A stretch of DNA of 64,000 nucleotides from Sorex araneus (taxonomy: Eukaryota > Chordata > Mammalia > Eulipotyphla > Soricidae). The notes under the pieces are model-generated. The model saw nothing but the letters and a program-made list of their open reading frames with translations, was not told where the DNA came from and ran no database searches. A program made the translations under genes and the position numbers. Position 1 is the first letter of the stretch. Each line of letters begins with the position of its first letter. The stretch is taken from positions 85,852,899 through 85,916,898 of the forward strand of contig NC_073313.1 in assembly GCF_027595985.1 (NCBI RefSeq), in the 5' to 3' direction. Shown in pieces: positions 11,610 to 23,190 of this stretch.

Positions 11610-12115
11610 GTCATTTTCCCAGCAACCTGGGATCCTAAAAATTCAATGTGTCCAGCAGACTTAGAGCGTGATTTGTTTTCAGTGGTTTTCAAGTGGAAAT
11701 CGCTTTAAATGTTTCCGTCCTTACTGAAATGTTTTTTTTCTTGAGTTAAAATAAGGATCCTAAAGTAGCACCTCCGAGCTACGGGGCCCTTAAAAAAAAA
11801 AACAAAACTCGAACCTCAAGTGCTGTAACTTCTTTTCTGTCAATTGGTTGTCATTTTATTCGTATTGAAAAAGGCCTTGGGCTAAAGAGTATTTGGGGTG
11901 TTTTCAGTGTCTGTACTACTGTTGTAGACCTTGATATTTTTCAAACATTGCTAAATGAATATTTTGATGGTTTGTGATTTGTGTTTTAAAATGTTTCTTC
12001 CTGCTAATGTTGCTACTGGTAAAAGGAATGAGAAAAGTACTAGCTACTCTTTAACTGGCAATGTGTTTAGTTCTAGTGGGCCAGTTTTAATAAAAACAAT
12101 AAAAACATCAGTATC
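11610..12115 (+). other. Proximal 3' UTR
   Basis: AT-rich, repeat-free sequence directly after the TGA. It runs to two overlapping polyadenylation signals at 12089-12103 and includes a poly-A run at 11792-11801. Confidence 0.65.
12089..12103 (+). promoter_or_regulatory. Candidate polyadenylation signals (two AATAAA)
   Basis: AATAAA occurs at 12089-12094 and again at 12098-12103, about 480 bp after the stop codon. They are the first canonical hexamers on this strand after the stop. Confidence 0.6.
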
Positions 12116-12846
12116 TTCTAGAAGGTGCTTTACCGGGTTTACCTTTTAAAAGACAGCATGGTTTGTGGCTCTTTGTAAAATTACTGTGAACCAAAAGTTG
12201 ACAAATGTTCCAAAGTTATTTTCTCTAATATAACATTTAAAAGGTTTATTTCAGAATTTAAATATTAATCTAGATGTATTCACAGAAGTCAAGCGTCCAG
12301 TGTAACTGGCGTGCATCTGTGCTATTCAGAATCAACTTGTACATAATCTGCTTCTAAAGGAGGGCATGTTTCATTCTCTATGAATCAAGAACACGTGTTT
12401 TGCAAAGTACCAGAAGGGATTTATTTTAATGTGTTTTCCCTTCTGGCCTTCTTGCAAAGTCTGCTGGTCCCTCTTCCGCTGTTAGAGTGTTGTTAGTACA
12501 ATACATGTACTGCTGTAACTACTATGTTTACGTTATGCCAAGTTGATGTGAGTACTAATAGAAAACCGTTCCTGATGAAAAACAGAATGGGCCAGGGTGT
12601 ATTTGAATTCTTCCAAATAGGTCACCTACTTCTTGAATGCTGATATCCAGGGACTCTTCCAGTTTTGTGTGCCCATCAGCAGACTACAGTGGCAGGCACA
12701 AGTTAGGAAACCCTACATGGTGGGGGAGGAAAAGCATGAGGATTTCTGGCTAAGACCCTGGGACAGAGATGCTCTTTTTTGCCATCTACAGCGAGATGCT
12801 CTTTTCTTTTGTGCACTGGTGGTGCTTATAAGAACATAAGCATGCC
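12116..12846 (+). other. Possible distal 3' UTR, single-copy
   Basis: Repeat-free AT-rich sequence continuing from the proximal UTR. It contains TGTACATA at 12338-12345, a match to the Pumilio consensus UGUANAUA. Whether it is transcribed depends on skipping the 12.09-kb signals. No open frame of interest. Confidence 0.4.
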
Positions 12847-13024
12847 GGGGCTGGAGCAGTAGCACAGCGAGTAGGGCGTTTGCCTTGCACGAGGCCAACC
12901 CAAGTTCAATTCCCAGCATCCCATATGGTCCCCTGAGCACCGCCAGCAGTAATTCCTGAGTGCAGAGCCAGGAGTAACCCCTGTGCATCGCCAGATATGA
13001 CCCAAAAATAAAAAAAAAAGATCG
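12847..13024 (+). mobile_element. Young tRNA-derived SINE with TSD
   Basis: Near-consensus copy with TAAGCATGC at 12837-12845 and 13025-13033, and an A-rich 3' end. Confidence 0.92.
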
Positions 13025-13066
13025 TAAGCATGCTTCTCTTTGAGCCTTGATTTAAAATAAGAGATC

Positions 13067-13245
13067 AGGAGCTGGAGATATGGTATAGCAGGCAGGGCTC
13101 TGGCCTTGCAGGCAGCTCACTGGGATTCCTGGCACCACCTGTAGTCCCCCATATTTCACCAGGAGTGATCTCTGAGTGGAGAGCCAGGAGTAAACCCAAA
13201 ACACTACCTGGGATAGCCAAAAAACTAAAATTAAAAAAAAAATTA
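13067..13245 (+). mobile_element. tRNA-derived SINE, diverged
   Basis: GGAGCTGGAGATATGGTATAG start, CAGGAGTGATCTCTGAGTGG body and an A/T-rich tail. Confidence 0.82.
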
Positions 13246-13894
13246 AAGTAAATATGCAAGCCAATAGAGACTATTTCAGGAAAATTCTCTAAATCAGTAT
13301 CAGGAGTGTTGAAGTTGTATTTTTAACTCTCTTTTCAAAAAATATTAAGTTGTGGTTTTAAGAGATAAATGTTACTTTTCCGTACCTCCGTTTGGAGTTT
13401 TGAAGAACTTGCTCTCTCTAAATAATCCTTTAGTAGTGAATATCAGTTTCTGCTTTTGGGTACCATGATGTTGGAAGAAGCTAAAACTTCCTCCTTGTCA
13501 ACTTGAAAAGTTCCATGGCAGCCCATCCCATTCGTGCTGAAAGCTGATTGCCCGCCCCCACCCCCACCCGCCCCTCCCAAGAACCCAAATGTGACACCAG
13601 CATGACGCTCTGGTTATTTTTACACCAGCTTCCTCACTGAAGCATCTCTGCCATCCATGCTGCAGAAAATCTCAAAGCTCCCAAAATGCTTTATTTTAAT
13701 AATATCTATGAAGTCAAGGAAGTTTGCCACTTAACCAATTCTTTCTTACTGAAATAAATTAAATAAAATATAATTTTAAAGTAACACTAGGGCCCCTTGG
13801 CTTTCTGTCACTTTGTCTACTTGTACAACAAATGGGCTTTTCCTATTATTCCTACCAATTTGGCTCAGGTATATTCCTCCCAACCTGCTTGAAT
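13246..13894. other. No gene seen
   Basis: A C-rich run at 13550-13580 and AATAAA hexamers at about 13754-13765. These could serve a longer transcript of the upstream gene, but nothing else supports that. Confidence 0.4.
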
Positions 13895-14275
13895 ATGCTA
13901 TGTTGGTTATTTTTATGTGTCAGGTTAGCTAGGCTACAGTACTTATGTTCTTTGGTCAAGCACTGGTCCAGATGGCATTAGGAAGGTACGTTTGAGATGT
14001 GATTGATATTAAAACCGGTAGACTTTGAATGAAACAGATTGCCCTCCATCACCTGAGTGGATCTCATCCAATCAGTTGAAAGCCTTAAGAGAAATGACTG
14101 AAGTTCTCCAAGGGAGAAAGAACTCTGCTTCCAGATTGCCTTGGGGCTAAAGACTGCAGCTTTAGCACCTGCCAGAATTTCCATACTGCTAGCCAGCCCT
14201 ACAAAGTTCAGACTTGCCAACCCTTATAATCACAGGAGCCAATTCCTTAAAATAGGTCTTTCTATTGGTTCTGTA
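13895..14275 (+). repeat. Ancient interspersed repeat, class uncertain
   Basis: The order of GGTTATTTTTATGTGTCAGG, then CATCCAATCAGTTGAAAGCC, AGCCAATTCCTTAAAATAGG and CTATTGGTTCTG resembles a widespread old mammalian repeat. I cannot settle its family. Confidence 0.5.
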
Positions 14276-14924
14276 TCTGACTAATGTGTTAGTCCAGAGT
14301 GTAAAAATAGAATCTTTACACTATCTTAGATAATCAAATTGCAATACGTGTCATAACACAATCCGTGCCATTCACCATGGAAATCTATTAATGAAGTCAT
14401 TTTCCATTAGGACTGCTCAATGCTATTTATTGTTCTGTTCCTCCTGAGTTTTGAAATCTTACTGTTTCATTGTTTTTAGAAGATACTGTAGTCAGAATTT
14501 TTTCCAGATAATATGAATAGAAGCATTCCTTTATTTTACAAATTGTTTCATTTCCTTCCCTGGTCCTGTGATATTTCCAACTGCTGTAAAATGTCTTGAA
14601 TGCAAATGAAAAAAAATGGTTTTCAGAATAGACATAACTATATGTTCATTATATTGAGCTTTTTTAAAGTGTGGCCCTCAAAGTGTATGGTTTTCATATG
14701 ATGCTGAATAAACTACTACGTAAAGACCTTTTGACTCACCTTGCTGAACTGAATAATCCCTTGGCGTTCTGGGCTATCTCACCAAGTCCCTCAAATGGAT
14801 CTGGATTCACTGTTCACCACCGTCTGATAAATACATAATATGTTATCCTGCTGCCCCAAAGTCTTTTCTTCCCTGTGTATCTTTGGGCAGTTTGCACGGA
14901 CACGATAAGAAATTCAATTTCCTG
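14276..14924. other. No gene seen
   Basis: AT-rich single-copy sequence. AATAAA at 14706 has no supporting context. Confidence 0.5.
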
Positions 14925-15060
14925 GGCTGGAGAAATAGTACAATGGGTTGGGTGCTTGCCTTGCCCATGGCCAATCTGGGTTCAATTCCAGCATTCCATA
15001 TGGTCCTCCAAGCATTGCCAGGAGTAATTTCTGAGTGGAGAGCCGGGTGTAACCTGAGTG
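14925..15060 (+). mobile_element. SINE, 3' end lost
   Basis: Head and body are clear (GGGCTGGAGAAATAGTACAA, then CATTCCATATGGTCCTCCAA), but it stops at the edge of the following L1 without its A tail. Confidence 0.85.
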
Positions 15061-16049
15061 TTTCTTTTTCTATGAATTACAGTGAGATATATTTACAGAC
15101 TTACAAACTTTCATGATTACGTTTCAGTCATAAAATGATTGAGTACTCATCCCTCCACCAGTGCCCATTCTCCACCATCAAGGTTCCCAGTATCCCTCCC
15201 ACCACTCCCATCCCTTCCCACCCCCTGCTTCAGTGGCATACACATCCCCTCTTACTCTCTCTCTCTCTCCTTTTGGGTATTATGGTTTGCAATACAGGTA
15301 CTAAGTGGCCATCATGTTTGGTCCATAGTCTACTTTCAGCACGCATCTCCCATCCCGAGTGAGCCCTCCAACCATCATTTACTTAGGAGTCCCTTCTCTA
15401 GCCCAGCTGCCTTTTCCCTCAGCATGTGAGACCGGCTTCCAAGCTGTGGAACAATCTTCCTGGCCCTTATCTCTACTATCCTTAGATATTAGTCTCCTAT
15501 TATGTTACTTTATATTCCCTTATCTCTACTATCCTTAGGTATTAGTCTCCTATTATGTTACTTTATATTCCACAAATGAGTGCAGTCATGCATGTCTGTC
15601 CCTCTCTTTCTGCCTCATTTCACTTAGCATGAGACTCTCCATGTCCATCCACTTATATGCAAATTTCATGATTTCATCTTTTCTAACAGCTGCATAGTAT
15701 TCCATTGTGTAGATCTACCAACGTTTCTTTATCCAGTCATCAGTTCTAGGGCACTTGGGCTTTTTCTATATTCAGGTTATTGTAAATAGTGCTGCAATAA
15801 ACATAAAAGTGCAGATGTTATTTCTATTGTACTTTTTTCATCTCCAAGATGTATTCCCAGAAATGGCATTCCTGGGGCAAATGGGAGCTCAATTTCTAGT
15901 TTTATGAGAAACATCCATATTCTTTTCCAAAAAGGCTGGACCAGTCGGCGTTCCTACCAGCAATAAAGGAGAGTCCCTTTGTCCCCACATTCATGACAAC
16001 ACTGGTTGCTTTTGTTCTTTTGTATGTGTGCCAGTCTATGGTGTGAGAT
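15061..16049 (-). mobile_element. L1, minus strand: 3' UTR and ORF2 end
   Basis: The plus strand begins with the reversed L1 terminus (AATTACAGTGAGATAT), passes the C-rich and TCTCTCTC 3' UTR blocks, then antisense ORF2 tail (GCATAGTATTCCATTGTGTA). It is interrupted at 16049 by an LTR and resumes at 17198. Confidence 0.92.
15466..15571. repeat. 53-bp tandem duplication inside L1 3' UTR
   Basis: Two adjacent units (15466-15518, 15519-15571) beginning CTTATCTCTACTATCCTTAG differ at about one base. Other L1 copies here have one unit, so the duplication is specific to this copy. Confidence 0.9.
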
Positions 16050-17111
16050 TGTAGGACAACATTGGGTTTGTCCTTTCAGCCTTGCCACAGGGAACTTAGT
16101 TTACCTTAAAGCAATGTCCTTTCTGTATGGACACAGGAAGACAGTTAATATTATGCTTTCTAACTTGGGAGCTGAATGACTCCAATAATATTTGCTCCTG
16201 GGCATCTGCTTTCTCGACTCATTTGCCCTTAGTTCCTAGCACCCCAAAAGCAGGGTTCTGATGAGGGACAGAATGGACCCATGCAAGCTGTGAGCTACCC
16301 TGTCATCGAAATGGGCCAGGCCAAAGCGCCACAATACTCAACTATAAGTTGAGAGCATGGTCATAGACAAATGCTGTCATGATCCAAAAATAATGACGAG
16401 ACTGGGACCCTGCTGGAGTTAGGAAGACTAACCTGACCTGAGGACTGTGGTCTGGAATATATAGTGAATGTCCTCAGGAAGAATCAAACTAAGTCTGATA
16501 TATCTCTTACTGTGCTCATACAAAATGACATTGCTATAAATATTAGAAGTAAATTTTCTATAACTATTTAAGTGGATTACTAGCTGAGGAAGGAAGAAAG
16601 TGACACACCCTTGTTTGAATCCCACCCTTGAGCAGATCTCCTAGTAATCTGGAGTAATCTCCTTAGATGAGATTTTGTTAATCTCCTGGAGAAATGGTCT
16701 TACCTTTCTTTGTTAATTTGTTAATGTTCAACCCACCTTTTTTGTCACCACCCTATGTAATTGCTATATAAACTAAGACTGTAATCAGGAGAGGGGACAC
16801 AGCCAAGACAGAAGCAGGTAGAGGCAAGAGAGAAGACACAGAAAGGCATAAGAAAGACAAAAGGGCAGAGGTAAGACAGAAGCAAGGAGAAGAGACAGAA
16901 GCAGAGAGAGAAGATACAGAAGCAAGAGAGAAGACACAGAAGAAGAGCCAGAGAGAGGTCGGAAGAGACCAGAGGAGAGACTACAGAGATAGGGACAGAG
17001 ATAGAGAGACAGACAGAAGAGATCACAGAGGCACACACAGAAGTGGAGCACGAGGAGGAGCCATCCCCATCCATTCCATACACAGCGGCTCGAGAGCACT
17101 GAACGTGAGCG

Positions 17112-17166
<55 letters not shown>

Positions 17167-17193
17167 TGTTGCGTCTTTGTAATTTTTTATATA
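16050..17193 (+). mobile_element. Solo LTR of an endogenous retrovirus, inserted in L1
   Basis: A 1.14-kb non-L1 block splits an L1 at GTGTGAGAT/GATATC with a 4-bp AGAT duplication (16046-16049, 17194-17197). It starts TGTAGGACAACA and ends TTTATATA (a decayed TG...CA pair). A TATA-like TATATAAACTAAG lies at about 16764, followed by a 300-bp purine-rich R/U5 region and an (AG)n run at 17115-17165. No internal viral genes are present. Retroviral class is not assigned. Confidence 0.65.
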
Positions 17194-17197
17194 AGAT

Positions 17198-17545
17198 GAT
17201 ATCACATTGTTTTGATCTGCATCTCCCTGATGATTAGTGATGAAGAGTATTGTTTCATGTGCCTTCTGGCCACTCGAATTTCTTGTTTGAAAAAATTTCT
17301 CTTCATTTAATCACCCCATTTTCTGATGGGATTAGATGTTTTCTTCTTGTAGAGTTCAACCAGTGCCTTGTATATCCTTAATATTAATCCCTTTCAGAAG
17401 GGGATTGTGTGAATATCCTTTCCCATTCTGTAGACTTTCCTTGTGTTATGGTCACTGTTTGTTTTTAGGTGCAGAAGCTTCTTAGTTTAAGATAGTCCTA
17501 TTTGTTTATCTCTGTTTCCACTTGCTTGTTTAGTGGCCTCTGAGA
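17198..17545 (-). mobile_element. L1 ORF2 continuation, minus strand
   Basis: Resumes the interrupted L1: plus strand GATCTGCATCTCCCTGATGA, then CCTTTCCCATTCTGTAGACT, the antisense of ORF2. Ends near 17545. Confidence 0.88.
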
Positions 17546-18344
17546 GTTTCTAAGCGTGCTAACCCGTCCCAAAAACTGCATTTTCATTATAGGCAAAGAT
17601 AAGGACAAATGGTACCCATGTCACAGAGTGGTGGGAATAATTCAACAGAGTAGCATCCATAAATTGTCCAATACACACTTGCCCATAATTTATCCACCTT
17701 AAGGAGTTTTATAATGATTTGAACAAATGTAATTATCTCTCCAGCTCTTCTTTTTTTGTTTTTATTTTTGTGTTCATACCTAGAATTGTGGAGATTCATG
17801 TTTTTGAGCCCCAAGAAAGGAAATTCACCTACACAAACATACTTCAAACATTTACTCTGTCCCCGAAACACTGCTGGGCACTGTGAAATACAGGAGTATG
17901 ATTGATCCTTGCCTTCAGGAGTTAGGTTAGATATTCATGCACTCAATATAAATCCTTCACCTTTTAATCAAGGCCATAACAACTTGTGAAAATATTTAGT
18001 GTTTACCATCCATGAATGGTGTGGATAAGATAAAATCAGTAATGATGGCTTGCTCTTGAGTCCTGAGCTACATTACTCCCTATACCACCCACCCCCATCC
18101 AGCCCTAAAGTGTAAGTTCCATCTGAGTATTGTACCCATTTGTCTTATTGACTGTTAAAACATTAAATATATGTTTAATGGTTTAACATATATAGTTAAA
18201 ATATATAGTACCTTTTGAATGCTTATAAATGTATGTTAAATGAATATTTGTATATCACTCTGTATAAACTACATTCATATGCACTAATAGTTAAATCCAA
18301 TAATGATTGGTGATTCCTGCTTATCAGGAAATAGTTTTACATTC
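17546..18344. other. No gene seen; faint L2-like patch
   Basis: Around 17840-17930 the string ACACTGCTGGGCACTGTGAA, then CCTTGCCTTCAGGAGTTAGG resembles old L2-type sequence. The rest is AT-rich and featureless. Confidence 0.45.
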
Positions 18345-18480
18345 ATTGTTACTACAACCTTAGTAGGCAGATAGTAGTAACTTATACTTCAGCTGAGACT
18401 CAGGCACATTAAATAACTTAAGTTTCTAATCAGCAGGCGTGAGATTTGACTTTGGGCTGTCTACTGCAAACTCAAAATAT
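18345..18480 (-). repeat. MIR element, minus strand
   Basis: Reverse MIR order: CTGAGACTCAGGCACATTAA, then AACTTAAG and AGCAGGCGTGAGATTTGA. Confidence 0.6.
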
Positions 18481-18994
18481 TCTCCTGTTCAATATCTTTT
18501 ATTTAAGTATTTCACTTATAAACCTATTTGCCATTATAATTTCCACATTTTCACTCACCTACCATTATAGAAATGAATCTATAAATGTTGGTCCTAGAAA
18601 TTCAAAGTGAAATAAATTATGGTCCCTTTCATGCAGGCTAGAAGTGACATATGAACAGTGCTGGAAGGTCTTGGGCAATTTAGTGGTTGTGAAAGTACAA
18701 CAACTTTACACATCAAAATACTATTGACACATAGACTTAGGCAGTATTAAATTTTAATATTTCTATTAAAATTCAACTATTTAAAATATATGATCCTTCT
18801 CACAAAAGCTTACCCTCTTAGAGGAAAGTACATGGTACATGAGACACTCATATGTCAGGAGGCACATTGTGCAAGGCTTCACAAATGTTAGGAAGCTTGA
18901 CCTCTGACAAGAGAAAACAACCTGATAAAGGCTAAATTGCTTTCCAAAGTTCATAACTAGATGTAATAAAGCTGAAGACTTTAAACCCAAATTT
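18481..18994. other. No gene seen
   Basis: AT-rich. A patch at 18655-18735 (GGTCTTGGGCAATTTAGTGG) resembles a repeat also seen near 26880 and 62500. Confidence 0.4.
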
Positions 18995-19190
18995 GTGTGA
19001 CTTCAAGCTATGCCCAAGGTCATATTCTAGTACTATCACTTTACCTCTCTGAGCCTTCATTTCTTCATTATAAAGTGGAAATCTCAGTATTCTTCCCTCA
19101 AAGGGTCATTTATTAGGCATCAATGTAAACTGCCTTCTGCTAACTATGCTGGCAAAATTATTGCTCAATAGATAGCTAAAATTATTATTC
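18995..19190 (+). repeat. MIR element
   Basis: ACTTTACCTCTCTGAGCCTT, TTCTTCATTATAAAGTGG and a late AATAGATAGC-type end follow MIR order. Confidence 0.75.
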
Positions 19191-19894
19191 AAGTTAGAGT
19201 CATATGAATGATACTTCAGTGACACCACAGCTACCTTTCAAGGACTGGGAATTCCATTAGGCCAAATGATAACTTAAAAGAAAAATGAGACCTTCCCACT
19301 GGAAGAAATTCTGGAGATTTTGCTCAATTTACAATTGAGTTCGATTTTCAATCAGAGGTAAGTAATGTCTGGCCCAAGTGTAACAAGGGAAGGAACTTCC
19401 CTTTGCAATCTTATGATATAGATTTAGTTTCCTTTTCACTCTCCTCACCCAATCACAGCGCAAACCACATTCCATTAACAGGGAAGCCAGAGGGATTTTA
19501 TCTTCTCTCCCATACTCCAGCATCTATAATAAGAGTATTTGGCAAGAAGTGTTGGATATATCCACCTAAATGTTATGTCTAGGTGGAAGATCTAGAAGGC
19601 ATACTGAAGCAATATTAATCAGGGCAATACATGCAAGGAAAAAATGGGTAAAGGTAATAGAATCTTATGGAGATGATAGCAGATCTTGCATGGAAAATTG
19701 GATACAGGGTATATTCAAGAGTCATCTTTCTAATTGTATTCATCTAAATCTTTTTGAATATCCTATTACCCTAAAATTAATAATCCTCTGGAGTACATGG
19801 CCTCCACAACCTTTATCAATGTGTACCCATCAGTAAATACTTTCTATTATATGTTAGTGTTTTTAAAGCATCTCTCTAAAAACAGACATGGTGT
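19191..19894. other. No gene seen
   Basis: Short open frames only, without splice signals or recognisable domains. Confidence 0.45.
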
Positions 19895-20010
19895 CACCTG
19901 ATCTTCACAGTTACCTCACCATTACTGCAGCTAAGAAAAACAAAGACCAGAAAGGTAAAGAGACATACCCCACATTACACAGCTAAGTAGATGGTGATGC
20001 TGCTATAAGA
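19895..20010 (-). repeat. MIR fragment, minus strand
   Basis: Reads AAAGGTAAAGAGACATACCC, then ACATTACACAGCTAAGTAGA, the reverse of the MIR core. Confidence 0.6.
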
Positions 20011-20021
20011 ATGCACTATCT

Positions 20022-20190
20022 TGGGGCCAAAACAATAGTACAATGGGTAGTTCACTTGCTCTACATGCAGTTGACCCATGTTCTTTCCCCAGCATCTCCT
20101 ATGGTCCCTTACGCCCTGCCAGGAGTGAAATCTGAACAGAGAGCCAGAAGTAAGTCCTGAACACCACAGGGTTTGGCCCAAAAACCAAAA
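20022..20190 (+). mobile_element. tRNA-derived SINE with TSD
   Basis: GGGGCCAAAACAATAGTACA start, diverged B box and A tail. The flanks AATGCACTATCT and AATGCATTATCT form an imperfect TSD. Confidence 0.85.
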
Positions 20191-20800
20191 AAAAATGCAT
20201 TATCTGAATCCTCCCAATTCCTGCTCGAGCTACTATCTATATCTTGTATGGCTGGATGTAAAGTAGAAATTCTTAATGAAAGAATTTTATGGGATAGCAT
20301 TAAGGGCCTTATCATATCAGAATAGCATTTTAAATCATTCCATTATTAAAATACTTGTAATAGAATGGCATGTGCTCCTTTTACATTATATAGTAATATA
20401 TAATGATAGATCTAATAACCACTGATTTCTAAGTAATGATGAGCATAAATATTTCAAGAAATCTGCAGTAATAAGATATAATAATGTCTGTGGTACTGTT
20501 GAAAAAGTCACCAGTACCTATAATGCATCTATACTTCATTGTCTACATTATAATAGAACAAAATGCTAATTTTCAGTTATTGAAGGCCAATAAAAGTATT
20601 AATATAATTTTCGTGTCCAAATTTACACACTCCATAAATTCTATCTACAGTTTTTGGGCGAAGAACCTCTAATAGAGAACGCTGATGAAGGGTAGAATTA
20701 GAGCACTGCAAATGGAATCAGGTATCATTTAATAAAACACAGTATTAATTATAAATAACTTAGAAAAGTACTCATTATATACTAAGATCTAATTATTTAT
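20191..20800. other. No gene seen
   Basis: AT-rich single-copy sequence. Confidence 0.45.
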
Positions 20801-21047
20801 GGGGCTGGAGCGATAGCACAGCAGGTAGGGCGTTTGCTTTGCACCCGGCCAACCCGAGTTCGATTCCTCCGCCCCTCTCAGAGAGCCCAGTAAGCTACTG
20901 AGAGTATCTTGCCCACACGGGAGAGCCTGGCAAGCTACTCATAGTATATTCGATATGCCAAAATAGTAACAACAAGTCTCACAATGGAGACGTTACTGGT
21001 GCTTGATCGAGCAAATCGATGAGCAACGGGATAACAGTGATACAGTG
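20801..21047 (+). mobile_element. SINE with RTE-type tail and TSD
   Basis: Head-body-RTE-tail class. TSD AATTATTTAT at 20791-20800 and 21048-21057. It ends (CAGTGATA)n without poly(A). Confidence 0.93.
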
Positions 21048-21149
21048 AATTATTTATGAGACATACATTTAAAAATACATTTTATAAAAGAGATGTTGAT
21101 TCTTTACATCTTTACATTCTGAAACAGTGAAATTCTAAGTCAATGTATA

Positions 21150-21390
21150 AATGTTCCAGCATCCCTTGAGCTTGGATTTCTGTGTGAAGAGGTGGCAGAT
21201 GAGCTTCAATGTGAGCAAATACAAAATCATGCATTTAGGAGAAAATGAGCCAAATACTATTCACAAGATGTTCATCTATAAACCATCAGTTCTGGCACAG
21301 AAAAGGGATCTGGGATTTGTTGGAGAGATGTCCCTTAAGACATCTGTCCAATATGTGGTTGGAATCACAAAAGGCAGCAGATTCTAGCTG
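21150..21390 (+). repeat. Ancient CR1/L3-like LINE remnant
   Basis: The open frame at 21151-21387 has the pattern MSFNVSKYKIMHLG, then KRDLGF, which resembles the end of CR1-clade reverse transcriptases (FNxxKCKVMHxG, then KDLGV). Short and isolated; the family guess rests on that motif. Confidence 0.55.
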
Positions 21391-21434
21391 TATTTTTAAA
21401 AAATGGAAAGAAAATAAATATAAGGCATAATTTT

Positions 21435-21590
21435 GTTCACTTATTTTAAATTTTTTTATTAAGACACCAGTATTACAAAGGTATCAGAGCTGAACTTTAG
21501 GCATACTATGTTCCAGCACCACCAATGTCTCATTCCCTTTTTAACTTGAATCACGGTGAATTACAAAGTTATTTATGGTTGACTGATAGG
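21435..21590 (-). mobile_element. L1-type 3' end fragments, minus strand
   Basis: TTTTATTAAGACACC, then TATGTTCCAGCACCACCAAT, and separately TGAATCACGGTGAATTACAA look like reversed L1 or related 3' termini. Confidence 0.5.
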
Positions 21591-21659
21591 CTAAAAAAAA
21601 TTTCCCACACAGGGAAATTATGTGTTTCAGTGTGACTGCATCTCAGAGCATAAAACATT

Positions 21660-21965
21660 TCAATTTGGATTTCAAATGTTTTACTGAAGTAACATTGGAT
21701 CATACAATTATACAGATTTCAAGTGTACAGCTTTATGGATTAAAACCTGTATATACTACATTATACTCACCATCTGAATTTCAGTTCAGGTGTATTCAAG
21801 TACTTATTCTGCCCAAGAGGCTTGAACAACAAATAGTGAAACATCTATTCTTGTATCATTGATTTTGAAGAGGATCTCAAAGAATCAAGACCGTGGGTAG
21901 ATTTTGGTATATTCAGTAATAAAAAAAACATGTTATACCCTGAGAACTATAATCAAGATGGGAAA
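21660..21965. repeat. Degraded L1-like sequence
   Basis: TTTCAAGTGTACAGCTTTAT and ATATACTACATTATACTCACC resemble old L1 3' region sequence. Orientation uncertain. Confidence 0.4.
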
Positions 21966-22159
21966 AACTTGAATATTGAACTCAACATTTTTACATAATA
22001 CAGCCCATTCTTCCTTGCACTCTCTCTCACTCTCTGTCTCTCACACACGCATATACACACATGCATACTCACAGACAGCATTTTGTGTAGCACTTCGTAA
22101 AGCCATTATTATGATCATACCTATTTCATTCTTCAGAAGAAGACATCTGCATTTGGGTG

Positions 22160-22328
22160 GTGTGGAGTGGTTAGGCCACACCCAGAGGTGCTTAGGGCTT
22201 ACTCCTGGCTTTGTGCTCAGGGATGGCTCTAGGAAGGCTTGGAGTACCATATGGAATATGAGGGATCAAACCCGGGTCAGCCGTGTACAAGGCAAGCGAC
22301 CTCCCCACTCTACTATCTCTCTGACCAC
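22160..22328 (-). mobile_element. Older SINE, minus strand
   Basis: Plus strand GGCCACACCCAGAGGTGCTT, GGCTTTGTGCTCAGGG, then ACAAGGCAAGCGACC and CTACTATCTCTCTGACC. A (TCTC/CACA) simple run lies just upstream at 22018-22065. Confidence 0.75.
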
Positions 22329-22628
22329 AACATCTGCATAATTAATATTGGTGAGTTTACTATATATCTGAAACATGCCCTTTTCAGTACAAGGTGTATG
22401 ATTCTAATCGTTTAAAGAACAAACATTACTAAGATATTTTACATTCTTTCCTGTGTGGTTAAACAGAGAATTCTTGACCTATCCAGAAGTTGTCAAGAAG
22501 ACTCTATATTGCCACTAAGATCATTAGTTATAATAAAAACAAGCAAAGAAAGAATATTCTTGCCACTGACTGTATATGGAACAGTGAAAAGCTGATTCCC
22601 TGATTATCATCCTCCATGCTAAACAGTT

Positions 22629-22879
22629 AGGACTAGAGCGATGGCTCAGTGGGTAAGGTGTTTGTCTTGCATGCGGCCGACTGGGGTTTGATTCCTCCAT
22701 CCCTCTCGGAGAGCCTGGCAAGCTACCGAGAGTATCCCACCCGCAAGGCAGAGCCTGGTAAGCTACCAGTGGCATATTCGATATGCCAAAAACAGTAAGA
22801 ACAAGTCTCACAATGGAGACGTTACTGGTGCCTGCTTGAGCAAATCGATGAACAACAGGAGGACAGTGCTACAGTGCTA
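22629..22879 (+). mobile_element. SINE with RTE-type tail, 14-bp TSD
   Basis: Complete head-body-RTE-tail copy between perfect CATGCTAAACAGTT repeats at 22615-22628 and 22880-22893. Ends (CAGTGCTA)n. Confidence 0.95.
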
Positions 22880-23054
22880 CATGCTAAACAGTTGAAACCA
22901 GCCTCCAATAGCACTGACTTCTTAGGCTGATACAGGGACACCTTTCTAGGAACACTGGGGCTAAGAGATGCTAACAGGTATGCTAGTATGAATATCAACT
23001 ATGGAACCAAAGTATATATCTCAACAGAATCTGAGAATTGGTCTACAAAACTGA

Positions 23055-23190
23055 TCTTACTATGGCGGAGGAACAGGAGGGGGGAGGAAGTGAGGGGGGC
23101 TGGTATGGTATTGGAAGTTGTATTTATTAAATATTATCATGAACAGTACTGTGAACCATGGTGACTTAAATTAAAACTTTTTAGTGGCAA
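23055..23190 (+). mobile_element. Old L1-related 3' end
   Basis: A G/A-rich block, then TATCATGAACAGTACTGTGA and ACCATGGTGACTTAAATTAA, resembling the retroposon ends at 39.2 kb. Confidence 0.5.

Noticed and set aside
16745..17205. Leu/Ser/Cys-rich minus-strand frames of 60-112 codons
   Set aside because: Antisense of the purine-rich LTR region; no start context, no domain.
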